From Roseburia_D yibonii (lineage in GTDB: Bacteria > Bacillota > Clostridia > Lachnospirales > Lachnospiraceae), in the NCBI RefSeq assembly GCF_014297335.1, contig NZ_JACOQH010000001.1:186001-250000 (forward strand): 64,000 nt of DNA, read 5' to 3'. Numbering within the stretch: position 1 is the stretch's first letter; every line of letters starts with the position of its first letter. The notes beneath the pieces are model-generated. The model was not told the origin of the DNA. It made no database searches and worked only from the letters and a program-made list of their open reading frames with translations. A program made the translations under genes and the position numbers. Positions 8,134-16,488 of the stretch are shown piece after piece.

Positions 8134-9408
8134 TTAAATTGCCTCGTATCTTCCAAGCCCGTCCAGTTCTTCCTCAATACGGAGCAGTTCATTGTATTTT
8201 GCGGTACGCTCCGCGCGACACGGTGCTCCGGTCTTGATCTGTCCGGCATTCACCGCGACTGCGATATCCGCGATGATGGCATCCTCGGTCTCCCCGGACC
8301 GATGACTGATCACGGTCGTGTAGCCCGCGCTTTTTGCCATGTCGATCGCGTGAAACGCCTCGGTCAGCGTTCCGATCTGGTTTACTTTGATGAGGATGGA
8401 ATTTGCGACACCCATGTCAATTCCGCATTTTAAGCGTTTCACATTGGTCACAAACAGATCATCCCCGACTAACTGCACTTTTTTTCCAAGGCGTCCGGTC
8501 AGACGTTTCCAGCCCTCCCAGTCCTCTTCATCGAGTCCGTCCTCGATCGAGACGATCGGATATTTTTTACAGAGTGCCTCATAATAATCGATCAGTTCAT
8601 CGCTTGAGCGGCAGACATCTTCTCCTGTAAAATCATAGCAGTCTTTTTCGGCATCATAAAGTTCACTCGCCGCCGCGTCCATGGCGAACATGATATCTTT
8701 TCCCGGCTCATACCCGGCTTTTTCCACAGCGCGCATCAGATAACGGAACACCTCATCCGCATTGGAAAGATCCGGCGCAAAACCGCCCTCATCACCGACA
8801 CTGGTCGAATATCCCTCCTTGTCCAGGATCTGGCGCAGGAAATGGTAGACTTCCGTTCCCATCCGCAGTCCGTCATGAAAAGTCTCAGCTCCGACCGGCA
8901 TGATCATAAATTCCTGAAAATCCACACTGTTGTTCGCGTGTTTTCCGCCGTTTAGGATATTCATCATCGGCACCGGCAGTTTTCTCGTATAACTTCCGCC
9001 CAGATAACGGTAAAGCGGCATCTGAAGCGCCACTGCCGCCGCTCTTGCGACTGCCATGGACACGGAAAGGATCGCGTTCGCTCCGAGATGTTCCTTGTTT
9101 TCCGTTCCGTCCAACTGGATCAGCAGGGAATCGATCTCCAACTGCTGCAGCGCATTTTTCCCGATCAGCTCCTTCGCGATCTTGTCATTCACATTACATA
9201 CCGCCTGCTGTACACCCAGTCCGAAATAACGCTCCCTTCCGTCTCTTAACTCCACTGCCTCAAATTTTCCGGTACTCGCGCCGGACGGAACGCTCGCCCG
9301 CGCCGAGATCCCGTGCTCTAAAGTCACTACGGTCTCCACCGTAGGATTTCCGCGGGAATCTAAGATCTCTCTTGCATGTACATTTGTGATTTTCAAATTT
9401 AAACTCAT
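8134..9408 (-). CDS. eno: Enolase
   Basis: Interconverts 2-phosphoglycerate and phosphoenolpyruvate. The 424 residues show AREILDSRGNPTVE near the N-terminus, the catalytic and metal-binding stretches SIEDGLDEEDWEGWKRL and LVGDDLFVTN, and the lid/lysine region KVNQIGTLTEA followed by SHRSGETED. Start at 9408 is supported by GGAGG 5 bases upstream; the ATG 12 bases earlier overlaps the ribosome binding site. It lies apart from the gap-pgk-tpiA-gpmI group about 4.5 kb away and is separated from purB by a terminator. No clear -35/-10 pair was found between that terminator and the start. Confidence 0.97.
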   Translation of the reverse strand: MSLNLKITNVHAREILDSRGNPTVETVVTLEHGISARASVPSGASTGKFEAVELRDGRERYFGLGVQQAVCNVNDKIAKELIGKNALQQLEIDSLLIQLDGTENKEHLGANAILSVSMAVARAAAVALQMPLYRYLGGSYTRKLPVPMMNILNGGKHANNSVDFQEFMIMPVGAETFHDGLRMGTEVYHFLRQILDKEGYSTSVGDEGGFAPDLSNADEVFRYLMRAVEKAGYEPGKDIMFAMDAAASELYDAEKDCYDFTGEDVCRSSDELIDYYEALCKKYPIVSIEDGLDEEDWEGWKRLTGRLGKKVQLVGDDLFVTNVKRLKCGIDMGVANSILIKVNQIGTLTEAFHAIDMAKSAGYTTVISHRSGETEDAIIADIAVAVNAGQIKTGAPCRAERTAKYNELLRIEEELDGLGRYEAI

Positions 9409-9484
9409 AATTGCCTCCATTTGCCTTTTTTCATAGTTTCTGTAAATGAGGCTTTTTTATACATGCTTTGTGACCGGTAGATAC

Positions 9485-9520
9485 CAAAAAAGCCGCATGC
9501 TTAACAAAAAGCATACGGCT
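9485..9520 (-). terminator. Terminator of the purC-purF-purB operon
   Basis: On the minus strand a 12-bp stem with one mismatch (AGCCGTATGCTT ... AAGCATGCGGCT) with a 6-base loop is followed by TTTTTT. It starts 41 bases after the purB stop and separates purB from eno. Confidence 0.85.
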
Positions 9521-9560
9521 CTCTTTCTTCTGTTCTTTTTTTATGGATCAAAAAAAGCTT

Positions 9561-11015
9561 TTATACATTGATCTCTGCTTTAACGCCAAGCAGTTCTTTG
9601 TTTGTATCCAGGATCGGATTGACCACATCACGCAAAAATACATTGACCTGATATGGTGCTCTGCCGACATATTTTGCCGGTTCCATGTTTGCTTCGAGTT
9701 CTTCCAGAGTAAGGTTGAACGACGGATCTGCCGCGATCAGCTCAAGCAGATTGTTTTCTTTTCCTTCCTGCTTTACATTCTTTCCTGCTTCCATGGAAAG
9801 CTGACGGATCTTTTCATGCAGCTCCTGACGGTCTCCGCCTTTCTTTACTGCGTCCATCATGATGTTTTCGGTCGCCATGAACGGCAGCTCTGCCATCATG
9901 TGTTTGCGGATGACCTTATCGTATACGACAAGTCCGTCCACAACATTTAAGCAAAGATCCAGAATACCGTCGATCGCAAGGAATCCTTCCGGAATGGAAA
10001 GACGTTTGTTGGCGGAATCATCCAGGGTACGCTCAAACCACTGTGTTGCGGAAGTGATCGCCGGATTTAACGCGTCCACCATTACATAGCGGGAAAGAGA
10101 AGCAATTCTCTCACTGCGCATCGGGTTTCTCTTGTATGCCATCGCAGAGGAACCGATCTGGTTCTTTTCAAACGGCTCTTCCACTTCTTTTAAGTGCTGC
10201 AGCAGACGGATGTCATTGGACATCTTGTGTGCGCTTGCCGCAATGCCCGCAAGAACATTTGCCACACGGGTATCTACTTTTCTGGAATAGGTCTGTCCGG
10301 ATACCGGATAGCACTCCTTAAATCCCATCTTTGCCGCGATCATCGGATCGATCTTGTCGATCGTCTCCTGATCTCCGTCAAACAGTTCAAGGAAACTTGC
10401 CTGTGTACCGGTCGTTCCCTTAGAGCCGAGAAGCTTTAAGCTGTCGAGCACATAGTCAAGATCCTCTAAATCCATCAGGAATTCCTGTGTCCAGAGTGTT
10501 GCGCGCTTTCCTACGGTTGTCGGCTGTGCCGGCTGGAAATGCGTAAACGCAAGGGTCGGAAGTTCTTTATACTGATCCGCGAATTTTGCAAGTTCCGCAA
10601 TGACATTGACCAGTTTTTTGCGCACCAGAAGCAGCGCTTCTTTCATGATGATGATATCGGTGTTATCTCCGACATAGCAGGATGTCGCGCCAAGATGGAT
10701 GATACCCTTTGCTTTCGGGCACTGTTTTCCGAATGCGTACACATGGGACATAACATCATGACGTACCTGTTTTTCCCGTTCCTTCGCAACATCATAATTG
10801 ATGTCATAGATATGCGCCTTCATCTCATCGATCTGATCCTGCGTGATCTCCGGCTCTCCCTTTTCATTTTTAAGTCCAAGCTCCATCTCTGTCTCTGCCA
10901 GAGCGATCCACAGTTTTCTCCATGTGGAAAACTTCATATCCTGTGAAAAAATGTGCTGCATTTCTTTACTTGCGTAACGCTCGGAAAGCGGACTGCTGTA
11001 ACCATCTGTATTCAT
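9561..11015 (-). CDS. purB: Adenylosuccinate lyase
   Basis: Catalyses two steps of purine synthesis: cleavage of SAICAR to AICAR and of adenylosuccinate to AMP. The 484 residues include the fumarase/aspartase superfamily signature SSAMAYKRNPMRSE (near residue 288), the TSCYVGDN substrate loop, and FTHFQPAQPTTVGKR with its catalytic His. Length is that of the long clostridial type. ATG at 11015 with GAGGG 8 bases upstream. Last gene of purC-purF-purB, 32 bases after purF, followed by a terminator. Confidence 0.97.
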   Translation of the reverse strand: MNTDGYSSPLSERYASKEMQHIFSQDMKFSTWRKLWIALAETEMELGLKNEKGEPEITQDQIDEMKAHIYDINYDVAKEREKQVRHDVMSHVYAFGKQCPKAKGIIHLGATSCYVGDNTDIIIMKEALLLVRKKLVNVIAELAKFADQYKELPTLAFTHFQPAQPTTVGKRATLWTQEFLMDLEDLDYVLDSLKLLGSKGTTGTQASFLELFDGDQETIDKIDPMIAAKMGFKECYPVSGQTYSRKVDTRVANVLAGIAASAHKMSNDIRLLQHLKEVEEPFEKNQIGSSAMAYKRNPMRSERIASLSRYVMVDALNPAITSATQWFERTLDDSANKRLSIPEGFLAIDGILDLCLNVVDGLVVYDKVIRKHMMAELPFMATENIMMDAVKKGGDRQELHEKIRQLSMEAGKNVKQEGKENNLLELIAADPSFNLTLEELEANMEPAKYVGRAPYQVNVFLRDVVNPILDTNKELLGVKAEINV

Positions 11016-11047
11016 ATCTTTTCCCTCACTTTTGTCTTCGTAGCTTC

Positions 11048-12499
11048 TTATTTTTCGTAACTTCCGCGGATATCTTCCTTCGGCGGTTCCAACGGATATA
11101 TTCCGTTAAAGCAGCCTTTGCAGATGGAAAGCCCCTCGGAAAGTTCCTCCAGACGCTCCACATCCAGATATCCGAGAGAATCTGCACCGATAATCTCACG
11201 GATCTCATCGATCGTACGGTTGTAGGCGATCAGCTGTTCCCGTTCCGGGATATCCGTTCCAAAATAGCACGGCCATAAGAATGGTGGCGAACTGATCCTT
11301 ACATGTACTTCTGTCGCTCCGGCATCTCTTAACATCTTCACGATACGGTCGGATGTCGTACCACGCACGATGGAATCATCGATCATGATGATACGCTTGC
11401 CCGCAACCGCTTCTTTTAATACGTTTAATTTTACACGCACACTGGATTCGCGGCTGCTCTGCTTTGGTTTGATAAAGGTTCTTCCCACATAGCTGTTTTT
11501 GACAAACGCCGTTCCATAAGGGATCCCGGACTGCAGGGAATAACCGAGTGCTGCAGCATTTCCGGATTCCGGAACACCGACTACCAGATCCGCATCCACC
11601 GGTGAATCCATGGCAAGGAAACGTCCCGCCTTGATTCTGGAACCATAAACACTGACACCGTCGATATGGCTGTCCGGTCTTGCAAAATATATATATTCAA
11701 AAATACAGCGTGCCTCTTTTTCCGGAGCAAGCGCAAGGGACATATCGGACTGGATGCCGCCTTCCGGTGAGATCGTAACTACCTCGCCCGGACGGACATC
11801 ACGGATAAATTCCGCTCCGATGGTCTCCAGTGCGCAGGTCTCGGATGTGAGAATATAGGCATTGTCTCTCTTTCCGATGCAAAGCGGTTTGAATCCGAAC
11901 GGATCTCTCGCTCCGATCAGCTTACGCGGACTTGCCACAACTAAGGAGAATGCCCCCTTCAACTTGGCAACCGCGCGTCTTACCGCTTCCTCCGCTGTCT
12001 TTGAATTCAGACGCTCACGCGCGATATGATAAGCGATCACTTCCGTATCGATCGTTGTCTGGAAGATTGCTCCGGTATACTCCAGGTCATGGCGCAGTTC
12101 ATTCGCGTTGATCAGGTTTCCGTTATGCGCCAGCGCAAGTGTTCCCTTGACATAATTTAAGACCAGCGGCTGGGCATTCTCCCTTGTGGAAGCTCCTGCG
12201 GTAGAATAGCGGACATGTCCCACACCAATATCCCCGTTTAATTTGCCAAGGATCTCCGGTGTAAACACTTCATTGACCAGTCCCATGTCCTTATAGGACT
12301 GCACTCTTCCCTTCGGGCCACTCGTATCACTGACCGCGATACCACAGCTCTCCTGTCCTCTGTGCTGCAGTGCAAACAGGCCGTAATAGATCGTAGAAGC
12401 AACATCGCCGCCGTCAAAATCATACATTCCGAATACGCCGCATTCCTCATGCAGCCCGTCAAACGGCATCGGATTTTTTTCCATTTCCTTTGTATTCAT
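11048..12499 (-). CDS. purF: Amidophosphoribosyltransferase (Fe-S type)
   Basis: First committed step of purine synthesis: transfers glutamine amide nitrogen to PRPP. The 483 residues start with a 19-residue propeptide (ending HEE) that is removed to expose Cys20 of CGVFG as the glutaminase nucleophile. The PRPP loop is RIIMIDDSIVRGTTS. Cysteines in ARCIFEY, FLWPCYFG and ICKGCFNG match the four ligands of the [4Fe-4S] cluster in the Bacillus-type enzyme, so oxygen sensitivity is expected. ATG at 12499 with AGGAGA upstream, 11 bases after purC. Coupled transcription with purC and purB is very likely. Confidence 0.97.
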   Translation of the reverse strand: MNTKEMEKNPMPFDGLHEECGVFGMYDFDGGDVASTIYYGLFALQHRGQESCGIAVSDTSGPKGRVQSYKDMGLVNEVFTPEILGKLNGDIGVGHVRYSTAGASTRENAQPLVLNYVKGTLALAHNGNLINANELRHDLEYTGAIFQTTIDTEVIAYHIARERLNSKTAEEAVRRAVAKLKGAFSLVVASPRKLIGARDPFGFKPLCIGKRDNAYILTSETCALETIGAEFIRDVRPGEVVTISPEGGIQSDMSLALAPEKEARCIFEYIYFARPDSHIDGVSVYGSRIKAGRFLAMDSPVDADLVVGVPESGNAAALGYSLQSGIPYGTAFVKNSYVGRTFIKPKQSSRESSVRVKLNVLKEAVAGKRIIMIDDSIVRGTTSDRIVKMLRDAGATEVHVRISSPPFLWPCYFGTDIPEREQLIAYNRTIDEIREIIGADSLGYLDVERLEELSEGLSICKGCFNGIYPLEPPKEDIRGSYEK

Positions 12500-12510
12500 G
12501 GGTTCTCCTA

Positions 12511-13395
12511 TTATCTTGTAAATTTCTTTCCGGTCAGCAGTTCAAATGCTTCTTTATATTTGTCAACGGTCTTTGTCACGATCTCTTCCGGAAGCAGACC
12601 TTCATTGTCCGGATTTGCTTTTAACCAGTCTCTTACAAACTGTTTGTCGAAGGATGGCTGTGATTTTCCTGCTTCGTATCCTTCGAGCGGCCAGAATCTG
12701 GAGCTGTCCGGTGTGAGCATTTCATCTCCGAGCACAACATTTCCGTTTTCATCCAGACCGAACTCAAACTTGGTGTCCGCAATGATGATGCCTTTGCTCA
12801 ATGCGTACTCTGCGCATTTTTTGTAAAGCGCGATCGTGTATTCTTTGATCTTTGCAGCGTATTCCGCTCCTTTTTCGGCTCCGTAGATCTTTTCCAAGAC
12901 CTTAACGCTCTCCTCGTAGGAGATATTTTCGTCATGCAGGCCAAGCTCCGCCTTGGTACTCGGTGTGTAGATCGGCTCCGGCAGCTTGTCCGATTCCTTT
13001 AAGCCTTCCGGCAGTCTGATTCCGCAGACTGTACCGTTTTCCTGATAGCTCTTCCAGCCGCTTCCGGTTATGTATCCACGGACGATGCACTCGATCGGAA
13101 GCATCTCCAGTTTGCGGCATTCCATGCTGTTGCCGTCAAATTCCGGTTTGCGGAAGAACTCCGGCATATCCTTAACATCTGTAGAAAGCATATGGTTTGG
13201 AACAATATCCTTTGTATAATCGAACCAGAACTTCGACATCTGTGTCAAAATTGCCCCTTTGTCAGTAATCTTATTCTTTAAAATAACATCAAACGCAGAG
13301 ATACGGTCTGTTGCAACAATGATCAGACTGTCTCCATTATCATAGACCTCTCGTACTTTTCCCTCTTTAATTGGTTTAAATTCCTGATTGCTCAT
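12511..13395 (-). CDS. purC: Phosphoribosylaminoimidazole-succinocarboxamide synthase (SAICAR synthetase)
   Basis: Joins aspartate to CAIR using ATP. The 294 residues show GKVREVYDNGDSLIIVATDRISAFD at the N-terminus, the signature LPIECIVRGYITGSGWKSY, and IADTKFEFGLDENGNVVLGDE with ATP/Mg ligands. The length is that of the longer, yeast-like bacterial form. ATG at 13395 with GGAGG 6 bases upstream. First gene of the purC-purF-purB operon, behind a promoter at 13444-13473. I see no guanine riboswitch in the short leader. Confidence 0.97.
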   Translation of the reverse strand: MSNQEFKPIKEGKVREVYDNGDSLIIVATDRISAFDVILKNKITDKGAILTQMSKFWFDYTKDIVPNHMLSTDVKDMPEFFRKPEFDGNSMECRKLEMLPIECIVRGYITGSGWKSYQENGTVCGIRLPEGLKESDKLPEPIYTPSTKAELGLHDENISYEESVKVLEKIYGAEKGAEYAAKIKEYTIALYKKCAEYALSKGIIIADTKFEFGLDENGNVVLGDEMLTPDSSRFWPLEGYEAGKSQPSFDKQFVRDWLKANPDNEGLLPEEIVTKTVDKYKEAFELLTGKKFTR

Positions 13396-13443
13396 CTTTG
13401 TCCTCCATTCAATGCTTGCTAAGATAATTTATCCATTGTTAAA

Positions 13444-13473
13444 ATTATAATACACCCGTTTCCTTTTCGTCAA
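13444..13473 (-). promoter_or_regulatory. Promoter of the purC-purF-purB operon
   Basis: Minus-strand TTGACG (13473-13468), 18-base spacer, TATAAT (13449-13444). The leader to purC is about 40 nt, too short for a purine riboswitch, so control would have to be at initiation. Upstream to 13590 the DNA is AT-rich with no recognisable gene. Confidence 0.7.
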
Positions 13474-13590
13474 TGCGAAGCGCCCGAATCCACTTCTTTT
13501 GCATGTAGAAAAAAGATGTTCTTTTATTAATATTTTTGTATAATTTCATTGTTTCATTAGTTTTTCTTATAATTGAGAAGTGTTTTCATA

Positions 13591-13639
13591 ATAGAAAGAG
13601 AAAGCACGATCCACTCGCTTTCAAGTGAACCGTGCTTTC
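13591..13639 (-). terminator. Terminator after the small membrane protein gene
   Basis: Long hairpin: AAAGCACG pairs with CGTGCTTT, and the inner arms TTCACTTG/CGAGTGGA pair imperfectly. On the minus strand it is followed by CTCTTTCTATT, on the plus strand by CTTTTATTTTT. It begins 3 bases after the stop at 13642, so it most likely ends the gpmI transcript. Confidence 0.65.
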
Positions 13640-13641
13640 TT

Positions 13642-13875
13642 TTATTTTTGCTTTTCTTTTTCCTTCTCGGACTCCTCCGCTTCACGCCGGATCTCGAAAT
13701 AACCGCGCACAAACAGGATGACCGACACCAGTACCACGATCGCCGGTATCAGAATACCGAGCGTTAATGCCATACCGGAAACGGATCTCGCCGCGCAGAT
13801 GATCGCAAATGCCGCAAAATAGAAACTACAGCAGATCGTTAAAGCCAAAGGGATCAGCACTTTCTTTAACTTCAT
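13642..13875 (-). CDS. Small hypothetical membrane protein
   Basis: Seventy-seven residues with two transmembrane segments: VLIPLALTICCSFYFAAFAIICAA (about 6-29) and LGILIPAIVVLVSVILFVRGYF (about 39-60), then a highly charged C-terminus (EIRREAEESEKEKEKQK) that should be cytoplasmic. The ATG at 13875 has GGAGG upstream. It starts 23 bases after gpmI on the same strand and is followed by a terminator, so it is probably the last gene of the gpmI transcript. I do not recognise a family or function. Confidence 0.65.
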   Translation of the reverse strand: MKLKKVLIPLALTICCSFYFAAFAIICAARSVSGMALTLGILIPAIVVLVSVILFVRGYFEIRREAEESEKEKEKQK

Positions 13876-13897
13876 ACGTTCCTCCGGAATGTCTGTG

Positions 13898-15439
13898 CTA
13901 TTTGCGGATCAGAAGGGACTCGCCTGTCATTTCTGCCGGCTTCTCCATTCCCATCATATCGATCATGGTCGGGATAATGTCCGCAAGACGTCCTTCTTCT
14001 TTTAACGTATATGCAGGATCTGCGTTGATCAGAATAAACGGAACCGGATTGGTCGTATGTGCGGTAAACGGAGCGCCTGTCTCGTAATCGATGAGCTGCT
14101 CTGCGTTTCCGTGGTCTGCGCATAAGAATGCCTGTCCGCCGACTTCTTTTAATGCTTCTACTGCTTTTCCAACACAGGTATCTACGGTTTCAACTGCCTT
14201 AATTGCAGCTTCCATGATTCCGGTATGGCCTACCATATCCGGGTTTGCGAAATTTACAATGATGACATCATACTTATCAGAACGGATCGCTGCACACAGT
14301 TTGTCGCATACTTCCGGTGCGCTCATTTCCGGCTGAAGATCATAGGTAGCAACCTTCGGGGATTTTACCAGAATACGGTCTTCGCCCTGATTCGGTTCTT
14401 CCACACCGCCGTTAAAGAAGAATGTAACGTGCGCATACTTCTCTGTCTCAGCGATTCTTGCCTGTGTCTTGCCATTCTTTGCAAGATATTCACCAAAGGT
14501 ATTGGTCAGATGAACCTTCTTGAAAGCGATCTCTTTGTTCGGAATGGTCTCGTCATACTCGGTAAAGCAAACGAATTTTACATTCTTTCTTGCTCCACGG
14601 TCGAATCCGTCAAATTCATCCGCGCAGAATGCTCTTGTCATCTCTCTTGCGCGGTCCGGACGGAAGTTATAGAAAATAATGGAATCTCTGTCATTTACCG
14701 TTGCAACCGGTTTTCCGTCTTTTTCGATCACGGTCGGAACTACGAACTCATCAGTTACATCCTTTGCGTAGGAAGCATCCAGTGCTGCCAGTGCGTCTTC
14801 TGCCTTTTCTCCCTGGCCTTCCGCAACTGCGCGGTATGCTTTTTCCACACGATCCCAGCGGTTATCACGATCCATCGCATAGTAACGTCCCTCTAAGGAA
14901 GCGATCTCGCCAACACCGATCTCTTTCATTTTTGCCTGAAGTTCTTCTACATATCCCTTTGCGGAAGTCGGTGCTGTATCACGTCCGTCAAGGAAGCAGT
15001 GTACATATACTTTCTCAACGCCTTCTCTTTTTGCCATCTCAAGCAGACCATACAGGTGTGTATTGTGGCTGTGTACACCACCATCGGATAACAGTCCGAA
15101 CAGATGAAGCGCAGAACCGTTTTTCTTTGCATTCTGCATGCCGTCTAACAGTGCTTCGTTCTTAAAGAAATCGCCATCTCCGATCTCTTTTGTGATTCTG
15201 GTCAGTTCCTGATATACGATTCTTCCTGCGCCCATGTTCATATGACCTACTTCAGAGTTTCCCATCTGGCCTTCCGGAAGTCCTACTGCAAGTCCGCTGG
15301 CATATCCCTTTACGAACGGATAGTCTTTCATGAGTTTGTCAATGACCGGTGTGTTCGCCTGTGCGACAGCATTTCCCTCTGTCTTGTCATTTAAGCCGAA
15401 TCCGTCTAAGATCATCAATACGGTTGGTTTTTTGCTCAT
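13898..15439 (-). CDS. gpmI: 2,3-bisphosphoglycerate-independent phosphoglycerate mutase
   Basis: Manganese-dependent interconversion of 3- and 2-phosphoglycerate. The 513 residues belong to the alkaline phosphatase superfamily: VLMILDGFG at the N-terminus, phosphorylated Ser62 in GNSEVGH, RFCDG-type loop HCFLDGRDTAP, and C-terminal metal ligands in NFANPDMVGHTG and LCADHGNAEQ. Start at ATG 15439 (GAGGA upstream); the longer frame to 15490 adds a basic non-conserved stretch. It has its own promoter, overlapping a Rex-like palindrome, and is separated from tpiA by a terminator. Confidence 0.97.
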   Translation of the reverse strand: MSKKPTVLMILDGFGLNDKTEGNAVAQANTPVIDKLMKDYPFVKGYASGLAVGLPEGQMGNSEVGHMNMGAGRIVYQELTRITKEIGDGDFFKNEALLDGMQNAKKNGSALHLFGLLSDGGVHSHNTHLYGLLEMAKREGVEKVYVHCFLDGRDTAPTSAKGYVEELQAKMKEIGVGEIASLEGRYYAMDRDNRWDRVEKAYRAVAEGQGEKAEDALAALDASYAKDVTDEFVVPTVIEKDGKPVATVNDRDSIIFYNFRPDRAREMTRAFCADEFDGFDRGARKNVKFVCFTEYDETIPNKEIAFKKVHLTNTFGEYLAKNGKTQARIAETEKYAHVTFFFNGGVEEPNQGEDRILVKSPKVATYDLQPEMSAPEVCDKLCAAIRSDKYDVIIVNFANPDMVGHTGIMEAAIKAVETVDTCVGKAVEALKEVGGQAFLCADHGNAEQLIDYETGAPFTAHTTNPVPFILINADPAYTLKEEGRLADIIPTMIDMMGMEKPAEMTGESLLIRK

Positions 15440-15532
15440 AATCTTTTTCCTCTTTTCTTTGATCGTTGTTTTATGGTTCTCCCGGCACATAATGTCCGGT
15501 ACTGTTTAAACTACTTTTTGATTACCGCAAAC

Positions 15533-15561
15533 ATTATACACTATTGTCAAGGATTTCACAA
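15533..15561 (-). promoter_or_regulatory. Promoter of gpmI
   Basis: Minus-strand TTGTGA (15561-15556), 17-base spacer, perfect TATAAT (15538-15533). The -35 is poor. The -35 and most of the spacer are covered by the palindrome at 15544-15561. Confidence 0.65.
15544..15561. promoter_or_regulatory. Candidate Rex operator in the gpmI promoter
   Basis: TTGTCAA-GGAT-TTCACAA, an 18-bp inverted repeat with a single mismatch between arms. It matches the 7-4-7 architecture and TTGTnAA...TTnACAA sequence of Rex (NADH/NAD+ sensor) sites known from Firmicutes. It lies across the -35 and spacer of gpmI, where binding would block RNA polymerase. No rex gene is in this window; assignment is by sequence resemblance only. 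Confidence 0.5.
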
Positions 15562-15573
15562 TATTTTATTCAC

Positions 15574-15614
15574 AAAACCAAAGAGGATAACCGAGTTTCC
15601 CCGGTTATCCTCTT
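15574..15614 (-). terminator. Terminator of the gap-pgk-tpiA transcript
   Basis: A 13-bp perfect stem, AAGAGGATAACCG pairing with CGGTTATCCTCTT, 8-base loop. On the minus strand it is followed by TGGTTTTG; on the plus strand by TTTTATTTTTT. It lies 30 bases after the tpiA stop, and the gpmI promoter begins just beyond it. Confidence 0.75.
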
Positions 15615-15644
15615 TTTTATTTTTTACATGACAGTAATTTTTCT

Positions 15645-16394
15645 TTATTTGTAGTTTACGATCTTACCAAAATCAGCCTTTAAGGAAGCTCCACCAACTA
15701 ATCCGCCATCGATATCCGGTTTTGCGAATAATTCAGCTGCATTTCCTGCATTTACAGATCCGCCGTACTGGATACGAACTGCTTCTGCTGTTGCTTCGCC
15801 GTATACTTCTTTGATGCATGCACGGATTGCGCCGCAAACTTCTTCTGCCTGATCAGAAGTAGCAGTCTTTCCGGTTCCGATTGCCCAGATCGGCTCATAT
15901 GCGATAACCATGGATGCAACCTGCTCTGCTGTAACGCCTGCAAGGTCAGATTTGATCTGCATACGGATCCAGTCTAAGGTAATGCCCATTTCTCTCTGCT
16001 CTAAAGATTCTCCACAGCAAAGGATCGGAGTAAGTCCGACTTCCAGCGCTTTCTTTACTTTCTTGTTGATCATGCAGTCACACTCTTTGAAGTAATCACG
16101 TCTCTCAGAATGTCCTAATACTACATATTTTACGCCAGCGTCAACTAACATTTCCGCAGAGATTTCTCCGGTGTAAGCACCTTTCTCTTCGAAATACATG
16201 TTTTCTGCACCAACTGCAACGTTTGTTCCTTTTACAGCTTCTACAACCGGAACAATGTCGATTGCAGGTACACAGTAAACAACGTCTACGTCATCGCTCT
16301 TTACTAATGGTTTTAATTCTTCTACTAATTTCACTGCCTGGCTTGGAGTCATGTTCATTTTCCAGTTGCCGGCTACAATTTTCTTTCTTGCCAT
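15645..16394 (-). CDS. tpiA: Triosephosphate isomerase
   Basis: Interconverts dihydroxyacetone phosphate and glyceraldehyde 3-phosphate. The 249 residues have all catalytic residues at their textbook positions: Lys12 in GNWKMN, His95 in LGHSERR, Glu167 in YEPIW, followed by the flexible loop AIGTGKTA and the phosphate-binding GGSV and GGLVGGASL. ATG at 16394 with AGGAG upstream. Follows pgk by 92 bases containing a long-range inverted repeat, and ends before a strong terminator. Confidence 0.98.
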   Translation of the reverse strand: MARKKIVAGNWKMNMTPSQAVKLVEELKPLVKSDDVDVVYCVPAIDIVPVVEAVKGTNVAVGAENMYFEEKGAYTGEISAEMLVDAGVKYVVLGHSERRDYFKECDCMINKKVKKALEVGLTPILCCGESLEQREMGITLDWIRMQIKSDLAGVTAEQVASMVIAYEPIWAIGTGKTATSDQAEEVCGAIRACIKEVYGEATAEAVRIQYGGSVNAGNAAELFAKPDIDGGLVGGASLKADFGKIVNYK

Positions 16395-16432
16395 TTTTGT
16401 TTCTCCTTAATACACTGAATATATTGTCAATA

Positions 16433-16488
16433 AGGCTGGAAGTTCTGCCTGCGCCTGCGGCTTGTCAATCACTAAGTGCTTCCGGCCT
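16433..16488 (-). repeat. Inverted repeat spanning the pgk-tpiA gap
   Basis: On the minus strand AGGCCGGAAG (16488-16479), overlapping the pgk stop codon, can pair with CTTCCAGCCT (16442-16433), 10 bp with one G-U, enclosing about 36 bases. Two copies of TTGTCAAT also lie in this gap (16425-16432 and 16463-16470). No U-tract follows, so it is not a plain terminator; it may protect the pgk 3' end or mark an RNA processing site. Confidence 0.4.

Noticed and set aside
13396..13590. Possible purine riboswitch in front of purC
   Set aside because: The promoter leaves a leader of only about 40 nt and the typical three-helix junction sequence is not present.
14225..14896. Open frame of 223 codons opposite gpmI
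   Set aside because: Mirror of a strongly conserved enzyme gene; no start signal, no recognisable domain.
15533..15550. TTGACA at 15550-15545 (minus strand) as -35 of the gpmI promoter
   Set aside because: It lies only 6 bases from the TATAAT; the functional -35 must be further upstream.
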